64,000 nt of DNA from Acanthococcus lagerstroemiae (Eukaryota > Arthropoda > Insecta > Hemiptera > Eriococcidae): positions 54,187,535 to 54,251,534 of the forward strand of contig CM063111.1 of NCBI GenBank assembly GCA_031841125.1, given 5' to 3'. Shown here in pieces: positions 56,727 to 64,000 of the stretch (position 1 is its first letter; every line of letters begins with the position of its first letter). Position numbers and translations under genes: made by a program. Below the pieces are notes generated by a model. It was not told the origin of the DNA. It did not search any database and saw only the letters and a program-made list of their open reading frames with translations.

Positions 56727-58212
56727 TAGTGATCCCGATCTTTCAAAAAAGATCGATTTGATCGAAATTTTCGATCATACGACTTCCGATATTCGATTCG
56801 ATCCGATCTTATGTAAAAAGATCGATTTTTGATAAGATCGATCTTGATCAATCAGAGAATTTTTTTACTGGTGTAAGTTTATCTGCATCTGCAAATCTGC
56901 AAAATCCAAATGAATTTTGGTTATTTCTCGCTGTCAATGAGTAGAAAATCTAGAAAATTTATTGAAGTTGAAAATTTTGTTAAATTTGTCACAAAAGCAC
57001 ATCTCCCAACATTAATAACTGATAACTGAACCTGCGAGCTGCAACCTGGAATAAAAAACATATTAAGGCTTGCTGTACAAAGAGATTATTTTTCTTTATT
57101 CTCCATCTTGAAGAGCTCAACAATACATTTTTTCTATGAATCCTATTGTATATATTTTGGTCAGTTGATTTGCCTTTGCATTCTTATATTTTACTTGATT
57201 TTTGCAGCTGGAGTTTGAAAACAGTATTAGTCTCACATAATTAAAAACGACTACCCTTTCATGTTTCGTTATTGTTATCACATATCAATATCACTTAACT
57301 TATCACAGATGAAGTTTACATTACACCTAGGCCGCAGCTAGCTGCCGCCGGCTGTGGAACAATGTGACGTCACACTAAACAGGTCTGTTGTTACTTGAGT
57401 ATGCTAGTTCCATAGGTAGACTTTTCCAAAAACCTAGTTTTCCAGAAAACGCAAAAAACTGTTTCTCAGCTACTGTTCGGGCTTAATGGTTGGATATAGG
57501 TGCGATGGATCACTTTTTGTGCTCACATTGAAGATATAGGTCGAAAATTTTTTTAAGTACTCCGATTCGTGTTCAAAAGGCGTTCAAAGATGGAGAAGTC
57601 TGGGTTTGACACGATGTTTTGAAATTGCTTATCATTTTTTGTTTATTATTGCTATAAAAGGCTGCAAAAGAGGAATAAAATGGAAATTTATTATCAGTTG
57701 TTATCACATTTCAAAATGAGACATTTTTATCATCAATACACAAAAAATGAAAACGCAACATGATTCAGTTTTTGCTATATAGTTATAAAAAATTGAGCAA
57801 TAATTGAAAAGAAAAGACTACTAATTGTTTTACATTAGTACACGATGACAATAATTCATTATCAAAAACAGTTTTGTAAACAAAACAATAATCGTGTCAG
57901 ACCCAGACTTCTCCATAGGATATGTCTACCTATGATTCTAAACCAATTTTCGTTTGCATACTGGAGCGCTTCTGTTGTTGTTTTTTGAAAATCGATGACG
58001 TCACGTTGTAGGCAGTGTTGTACAGTAACCGAAACGATACTTAACTCAATTTCCCTAAATTCGGAGAAGTCTACCTATGGAACTAGCATACTCACTTTGT
58101 GAAAGATCGAAATTTCGATAATGACCAAAATGATCGATCATCGATCTTGATCGAGAGTTTTAAATTATCAATAAGATCGATTAAAAGATCGATCTTGAGA
58201 TCGGGATCACTA
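56727..58212. mobile_element. hAT-like element with GATC-rich ends, TSD CTATCGAT
   Basis: The ends TAGTGATCCCGATCT and AGATCGGGATCACTA are exact inverted repeats. CTATCGAT flanks both (56719-56726 and 58213-58220). The first ~140 and last ~130 bases are packed with AGATCGAT-like words in both orientations. It is 1486 bp without a recognisable transposase. Another inverted-repeat element lies inside (57397-58093). Confidence 0.9.
57397..58093. mobile_element. nested TIR element with two layers of inverted repeats
   Basis: The ends begin GAGTATGCTAGTTCCATAGG and continue TAGACTT(T/C)TCC. The 31-base left repeat is mirrored at 58063-58093 with one mismatch. ACTT flanks both sides (57393-57396 and 58094-58097), suggesting a 4-bp duplication. 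A second inverted pair lies inside: GGAGAAGTCTGGGTTTGACA at about 57594 and its near-complement at about 57894-57916. No coding capacity is visible. Confidence 0.8.
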
Positions 58213-58220
58213 CTATCGAT

Positions 58221-59727
58221 GGTTACGGTCGCATTCGGGATTTTTTCCGAAGTGGACTTCACCGCCGATGGGAGATGCATCGGGAACTTCGTGATTTGGT
58301 CGACACGTCCGAGAAGATCGTTTCAAATTTGGCTCCCGAATCTCGCGTCAGGAGGTGTAACCGCGGGCGAAGACCCTCCTCCACTTCTTCCTCCACGGCT
58401 GTAAAGTTCACCTATGTGGTTGTCACGCTTCTCGCGGCTGCAACCTATCGTGTCGTGCCTTTTGAAATATCACTGGACGAAAAGGAAGCTCGGCTGTCTC
58501 GAGATTTTCTCTCGCTCTCATTTCCTGCTCCCTCCGTCGCCCTCTATCGCTGTTCCACCGTATTTTCTCCTCTCGGCGGCACAAGTCACATGGTCGAACA
58601 GACTGCGGGGAGAGAAAAAAATGTGTATATAATGCCTTAATCTGCAGCTCGATCGTCTCATCTTCGAGTAGCGTTGTTCTACTCGTATATGTACTCGTAT
58701 TTCACGTGTACACGTTTCGCTGAATAAAACATACGTACATATTTATTCGAGTATTTTGATTACGCCGATAAAAACAACTGGTTCTGCGTGTATTTTCACG
58801 CCTTGTACTTTCCGAACAATTGGTCGTATACATATCTATTATGGTGTATGTTTTCTCGCTCGCGTCTTCTTCGCCCCCTCCCCCGAGTACGTTCACACCT
58901 GAGACCTCATCCTAAACCTTAATGCAACCGGTACGTTATTCGCCACCAGTTGATGAAGCTTTTTCCGTCTCTTCCTTTTTCTCTTTTTTTTTTTTTTTTC
59001 TTTCTAAGTACAATCTATTTTTTTTATCACTTGTTCCCTAGCTCACTTCTATGCGGAATTCTGTCCAAGTCGATTTTAATTACACCAGTCTTTACGGTCT
59101 TCTGCAGCGGAGACGTACAGCGAAAACGAACAAGAGGAATTTGAAAGCGAGTGTAACGATTTTAATTGGAGAAAAATTCGAACGCGATAAAGCGACAGTG
59201 GCGTATAAGTGCTGCTCGCGTGAGTCGAGTCAGTTTTGACGTTCCTTATTGCTTTTATATCCGTTTTGATTGCGTAAATTTACGACCCACGTCAGCAGGA
59301 CGAGCGCAAAGTACGAACTGTATGCCCGTGATAGTCTTCGTATAATTAGAATTTCGATCAGCTGGAGATCAATCGGTGAGGAAGTTCCAGCGATGAGTGT
59401 ACGTTACAAATGATGTCATTCTGCAAGTTGATGAAGAAAAGACTCGCGTACGAGTACAATTAGTGAGCTCGGATCATCGAAAAGTCACTCGTTAGTGAAA
59501 ACCGGTAGATGTTTGGGGGAAGGTGCTCAGCTGTCGGAGCAGGCACCCTAGGGCGACCCGGTACCGTAATCACGCGGTTTCGCTGTGGTTGTCATGCTGT
59601 CACCACGGTATCCGGCTGCTGATGTGTTGAACACGTGGAACAGAATTCTTCTCCGAAGTGGAATCCGGGAGTGACTTTCGGAATTGGGAGCAAACCAAAG
59701 ACAAGTGACGTGTTCCCGAAAGGAACG
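58221..59727. other. GC-richer unique sequence, no gene seen
   Basis: No transposon ends could be paired. CpG-containing stretches at 58220-58600 and 59400-59700 differ in composition from the AT-rich flanks and might be regulatory, but no promoter element or exon can be supported. Confidence 0.35.
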
Positions 59728-59930
59728 TGATCAAGTTGTCTCATTCTTACCACGAGGCTAAAATCCAACTGGACCCGTTTGTAGCAGGCGTAGAGTAATG
59801 CTACTTCACAAATGAGCTCCTCCACCGAAAGGTATGGTGTGGTGGGACGTATGACGATGCACACATGCCAAAGGGGCCCCGGAAACTACCCTTTCGAGTA
59901 TCACATCAGCGGCCGGAGAGAAGCCCTCAA
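59728..59930 (-). repeat. SINE-related repeat, copy 2, plus left copy of a direct repeat
   Basis: Bases 59728-59835 (CAAGTTGTCTCATTCTTACC, ACGAGGCT, TCCAACTGGA, GCGTAGAGTA, CACAAATGAGC) recur in direct orientation at 60672-60775. Bases 59838-59930 are the inverted counterpart of the block at 9335-9440 (TGGTGTGGTGGGACGTATGA .. CCCTTTCGAGTATCACATCA). Confidence 0.65.
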
Positions 59931-59941
59931 AAGGTATGTGA

Positions 59942-60663
59942 CAGTGGCGTGCGGTGATTTTTCCTAGGAGGTAAGCGATAAGCGTAGAGGTGAAGTGAAA
60001 ATCAGAATAAAAGTATGAAACATGCTACTACATACAAAACGGCATTGATGAAATTATTCAAATTGTCGTATCCCTGTGTAGGGTCATTCTATATGCATTT
60101 ATTATTTTCTGTGACGAATAATAGACACACGGAGAAACCACCGAAAAGTTTTCTCGGGGGGAGGGGGGCAAGAATTGTGAAAGCCGCAACAGACCCAACT
60201 CGAAATTACCAAGTATTAAAGCATAAAAAAGGAAAGAAAAAACCTTCTGACTTGTTGGATTTTTCCAACTTTGCAACTCAATTCTCCAATACCCAAGTAT
60301 CAAATCAAAAAACAAAAAAAAAAACTTTTGACTTGTTGGATGCATTCAAATATAATGCGTTGACTAGTAGAAGAACATCACGTTTCACCGTCAAACTTTA
60401 TCGTTCATGTACAGCCAGAAGCCGAGTTGGAAGCGCTTCCAGAAACCAAACATACAGGTTTCGTCGCGTTGAACATGCTTGTGCATTTTCGTATTGGTAA
60501 TTAACACGGAGGCGGAGCCTAAGTAGTGCAATGTTAATGCAGTATGGAAAAGAAGTGTTATTTGTTACAAAGTTGAAGTTGATATTGTGTATGAAAACTT
60601 ATTTTCTCGGGAATTTTCAGGGTAACCGGCGCTTAACTTGCTTGCCTGGAATGCATGCCACTG
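59942..60663. mobile_element. non-autonomous hAT element (copy B), TSD GTATGTGA
   Basis: The ends CAGTGGCGTGCGGTGATTTT and ..CCTGGAATGCATGCCACTG are flanked by GTATGTGA (59934-59941 and 60664-60671). The sequence is inverted relative to copy A at 44461-46053. It lacks the pogo insertion: GAACATCACGTTTCACC spans that site. It also lacks the left half of the MITE present in A. It is 722 bp and non-coding. Confidence 0.92.
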
Positions 60664-60671
60664 GTATGTGA

Positions 60672-60775
60672 CAAGTTGTATTATTCTTACCACGAAGCTG
60701 AGATCCAACTGGATTCGTTTACAGGCATAGAGTAGTACAAGCTATTCCACAAATCAGCCCCTCCTTGTACCCCCG
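60672..60775. repeat. right copy of the direct repeat flanking hAT copy B
   Basis: CAAGTTGTATTATTCTTACC, ACGAAGCTGAGATCCAACTG, GCATAGAGTAGTACAAGC and CACAAATCAGCCCCTCC match 59728-59835 with scattered changes. The hAT sits at the junction of the two copies. Confidence 0.65.
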
Positions 60776-60851
60776 TATTCTTGTAGCTTGAGTCCGGATG
60801 AACGCTAAATAAAAAAAGAATTTCGGGTGCATTATAAGGTTTAGTTTCTTT

Positions 60852-61305
60852 CAGTGTTGCCAGATCTGTGGTCCTTTTGAAAATTTTTAGTTCAATTCTC
60901 TGGTCCTTTTAAAAATATCCGGGCTTTTCCTGGTCCCTTTCAAATTATCCGGGCTCTTTCTGGTCCTTTCCGAAATTCAAGCAATAAAATGCCGATTTTA
61001 TTGAATTCGTACCTTATCTGAATCAAATTTTCAAGTTTAATACTGTAACCTGTCGTAAGAAAAAAGCCCTTGAAGTTTGCACCTATGTTACTTCAAGCTA
61101 GCGTATTTTTATCAAATCGTTCTCAGGTGTTATCCTACCATCAAAATCAACAATGAATTCAATACAAAAAAATAATAATAATTTAACCAAAAATTGTTCT
61201 ACTGTAACACGGGGTGACTTTGCAATCATGAAGTGATATGGCACTTGTGTGTTTTCATTACTCCTAGGAGTGCCAGGGGAAAAAATAAAACGTGTGGCAA
61301 CACTG
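60852..61305. mobile_element. possible TIR element with CAGTGTTGCCA ends
   Basis: CAGTGTTGCCA on the left pairs with TGGCAACACTG on the right. The left interior has four near-tandem units of TGGTCCTTT..AAAATATCCGGGCT type (60870-60985). No flanking duplication is seen, so it may be a decayed hAT-type MITE. Confidence 0.4.
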
Positions 61306-63643
61306 ACACGTGACTTATTTTAAAACAGAATGTTGTAGCTATCGTGTAAAACTCTAAAACAAACCAGGCAGTACAATCGGGCCGTTTGTGCAGAGCTTCA
61401 AAAAGCATTTCAAAATCACATTACAGAAATTGTTTCAGATAATGAGTGGAAATCAAAGGAAACTGAATGTGTTTGGTATCATTAAAGGCAAAATTGCATC
61501 GCGGTCTTGATAAAAGTAAACTAGCTTCATCTTAGCCATGTCAAAATGTTGCTGAAGTAAATATCAGTCAGGATGTAAGGACGTTGACGACGATTTTTAG
61601 GAGAAATATACCATCACTTGAAGATAAAGAAAATAAAAACGTTGATTCAGTTACCTGAGACTAGACTACCAATGAACTTAACAAATACAATTTTTATACT
61701 TCTTTAGTATAAGAAATTACAAATAAATGAGTGCACGGAGCTTTCTAATTGTGCTTGTTAGACTTCAGTAGAAAATAGCAAGTTTTGGGTGATCAATTTT
61801 AATGGGAAAAAAATTATTACAAAAACAATTCGAGTAGATTCTAAACTTACAAATTACCAACATTATTATGGCGAAATTGACCCACATCCAGAACCCCAGC
61901 GTCACAATTTGCTAACGGAAGGACATCTAGTATCAAAAAAGATTTTAACAACTTTCAAATCTAATAAATAAAACGTAATATATTTTTCTTCTTCAGGATT
62001 CAGTTCAAATCCTCTGTTCCAAAGCCAAGGTTATATTTATAGAGTCACAACGATAGTAAAAATAATTCCAGCGACCTTGAATACCCTATATTTGACATCC
62101 ATATTTCGAACGCTCAAAATTGCCAACTCGAGATAAAAGAAAAGAGTGGCTAAAACGTTGCTCCATAATCTTCTAAAATGTTATTTTCATTTTATTATTA
62201 CTGACCCATGGAGCAACAGTCTCGGAGCTATGGGCGCGGAAAAGGTTTTTGTTGTCTGTATGTCACAGAGATATCCAGCAGCGGAAAGGTAGGCAAGCGA
62301 GTTATTTATGTGCTTGTGGGAGTTGGAGAGGGCCAGAATTCGACTATGGGGGACGTGGTAAGAGTTACGAAGGCAGGTGAGGGAGGGCATTAGAAGAGGT
62401 GGTCCACGGTGAGACGGTCTTCATCTTCACAGTGTGTTTAGCAACTTTTCCTTAAAAAAAAAGGGGTGCTGATGACTCAGAAAAGTAGCCAAATTTAGCA
62501 CGAGAATTCTTGAACCAGCAACACTGCTTACGTTGAAAAACAAGCTAATTATCAGAAAGTAAAGAAAGGAAATGGGGCGAAGGAAGGGGATATTTTCTTG
62601 AAGAATAACAATATGGACATAATTTCATAGTTGATGAATTCAACAGATTCATTTCTTTTGCTGGGGAGATGCCCTGTCTTCCCCGGCTACAGACCTCGGA
62701 CCACCTCTATCGACAAGAAAAACTGTCGATGAGTAAACAATGAGATATGATACGAACACATAACGACAGAGAAGGCGAACGAGAATGAAAATGACGCCAA
62801 AAAACACGATGCCAGCTGTTTTCCTACGTAAAGCAAACCCCGAAAAAGAACATCTACGATCAAATAATATGTTTTTTTTTTTACTTCAATACATATTCGC
62901 GATATCATTCCACATTTCGACACCATTTCGAGATCACTTTTTTCCCCCGCAATCCATCGAGAGACTGTAGGGTACCAAAAACCGAAAAGAGCTTCGCAAG
63001 CCGGCAACCACGGTCAGCAATTCGGTTCACGAAAATTTCCATTGTACAAGAAGGGTACAAGTAAAGGAAAGAGAAAAAAAAACATAATATATCTTTAATA
63101 TCCTCCGTTTCCATGTACTAGGGTAGTTCAGCAAAACTCCCGAGTTTTTTTGAACCCCATCGCGCTTTTCGTTATTTTCTCGTTTTTGCTGTTTTTTTCT
63201 TCTTCTATCTACCCTCTATATCATATACACAGCCGATTAAACTCGGCAATATCGAGTAAAAAGAAAACTCCAACCTTTAATAAAAGATCACCTCGAAATT
63301 CAACATACACAGTAGAATAGACTTCTGATTTTATTTTTTAGACACCAGCAACATATCAAAGCCTACTTTTCAGACGCGGCTGATTAAAGAAAAGTTTCCG
63401 ATGATTTGGGTCCGAAGGTTTCCCCCTTGGCTCTACCAAAACTAATAAGATTCACGGAAGATGCAACGTGTCTGTGACGATAATAGCTAATACTTTTTTT
63501 GCCTAAGCTATCGACGGAGGAGATTTTCAACCAGCTTGGATAATCGGATTGCAAAAAAAAAAAACGAGAGAATTCTTTGGACCGAGGCTAGATAGATGTG
63601 TAGGTCTATTGAAAATATATAAATAAAATCCATGTGTACTTAC
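61306..63643. other. intron-like sequence upstream of the GoLoco exon
   Basis: No gene or element recognised. Frames of 60-106 aa on both strands lack family motifs. Sequence near 63540-63640 precedes the small host exon's donor. Confidence 0.4.
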
Positions 63644-63734
63644 CTTCAATCGGTCTTGTGCAGGATGTAGAGCAGTAGGCGAGGTTTCGTAATTTTGGGT
63701 TTGACAATACAACTGGCCGTCACTTTTCTGTCTC
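63644..63734 (-). CDS. small host exon, probably upstream of the GoLoco exon
   Basis: On the minus strand TGTGTTACAG precedes 91 nt that end in TTGAAG|GTAAGT. The reading frame gives RQKSDGQLYCQTQNYETSPT then ALHPAQDRLK, using one leading base (phase 1 boundary) and ending in phase 0. The GoLoco exon at 31212 starts in phase 0, so the two can be joined in frame. I do not recognise a domain; a polar linker just before the GoLoco motif is what N-terminal Rap1GAP sequences have. Both splice sites are strong and there are no stops, but a 32-kb intron must separate the two exons. Confidence 0.6.
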
Positions 63735-63939
63735 CTGTAACACACGAAAAGGTTTTTCAAAGTTAGTTTAATATCTCATTTTGAATTACTGGATTACTGA
63801 ATTCGCCGCACAACGTATGTGGACCTAAGGAGTCAAAATTACACATTCGTACAAAATGAATTTGATATGAAGCAGATCTAAGATACGATACCCAAATTAT
63901 TTTCTTTTAGGCCTATTCCCTAGCAAGAACTGTAGTTTT
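63735..63939. other. intron upstream of the small host exon
   Basis: No gene or repeat recognised. Confidence 0.4.
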
Positions 63940-64000
63940 TGATTTGTGGTGTGGCGGAACATATGGCGATGCATGCATGCCAAATGGCCCCGGAGACTTG
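63940..64000 (-). repeat. SINE-related repeat, copy 3 (cut by window end)
   Basis: TGTGGTGTGGCGGAACATAT, GGCGATGCATGCATGCC and AAATGGCCCCGG match the start of the block at 59838 and the inverse of 9335-9440. The rest lies outside the window. Confidence 0.6.

Noticed and set aside
1..64000. CRISPR array, bacterial operon, rRNA or endogenous viral gene
   Set aside because: No regularly spaced identical repeats, no Shine-Dalgarno-led gene runs, no rRNA-like sequence and no recognisable viral structural or replicase motif beyond retroelement and transposon enzymes.
1..64000. piRNA cluster
   Set aside because: The nested transposon density would fit, but density alone is not evidence and the sequence cannot show small-RNA production; the elements also lie in both orientations within a probable host gene.

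Overview
The window reads as AT-rich animal DNA, most likely from an insect: it has spliceosomal introns, tRNA-derived SINE sequence, RTE, R1/I-like and jockey/CR1-like LINEs, and dense hAT, MULE, pogo and Harbinger debris. There is no bacterial gene organisation, no CRISPR array and no rRNA gene. The species cannot be named from the sequence.

Only two stretches look convincingly like host coding sequence, both on the minus strand. One is a 90-nt exon (31123-31212) encoding a textbook GoLoco motif in the arrangement found near the N-terminus of Rap1 GTPase-activating proteins. The other is a 91-nt exon (63644-63734) with clean splice sites that joins it in phase. If they belong together, almost the whole window is intron: about 32.4 kb between the two exons and at least 31.1 kb downstream. 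A possible alternative first exon (46282-46587) lies in the large intron and is also phase-compatible.

The rest is a layered record of transposons. From left to right: a ~300-bp satellite broken by MITEs (262-2388); a decayed RTE LINE (3536-6395); a Harbinger remnant (7325-7916); a terminal-inverted-repeat (TIR) element of unknown type (8023-8640); LINE scraps; a long LINE (12654-20151) whose 3' UTR carries a 3.6-kb hAT, which itself carries a 182-bp foldback; a second, decayed hAT (21124-23245); and an almost complete minus-strand LINE with a poly(A) tail (24592-28143). Next come the GoLoco exon, an RTE scrap, a SINE with 16-bp duplications (33833-34044), a MITE cluster (35956-36976), a jockey-like LINE fragment (40965-42345), a paired set of non-autonomous hATs (44461-46053 and 59942-60663), a Gypsy integrase fragment, a 3-kb TIR element (48999-52017), a MULE carrying an RTE in its terminal repeat (52871-56624), and a GATC-rich hAT containing another TIR element (56727-58212).

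Many boundaries are supported by visible target-site duplications (TSDs): 8 bp for hAT-like elements, 9 bp for the MULE, 16-17 bp for the SINE and RTE, and 5 bp for a three-member family with CAGGGTGTC ends. Insertion order can therefore be read directly in several places. No host operon-like or pathway grouping exists, and I found no clearly new molecular system. The most unusual items are the 5-bp-TSD family, the MULE ends built from repeated GGTCGAA motifs, the 84-bp-arm foldback and the two-layer inverted repeat at 57397-58093.
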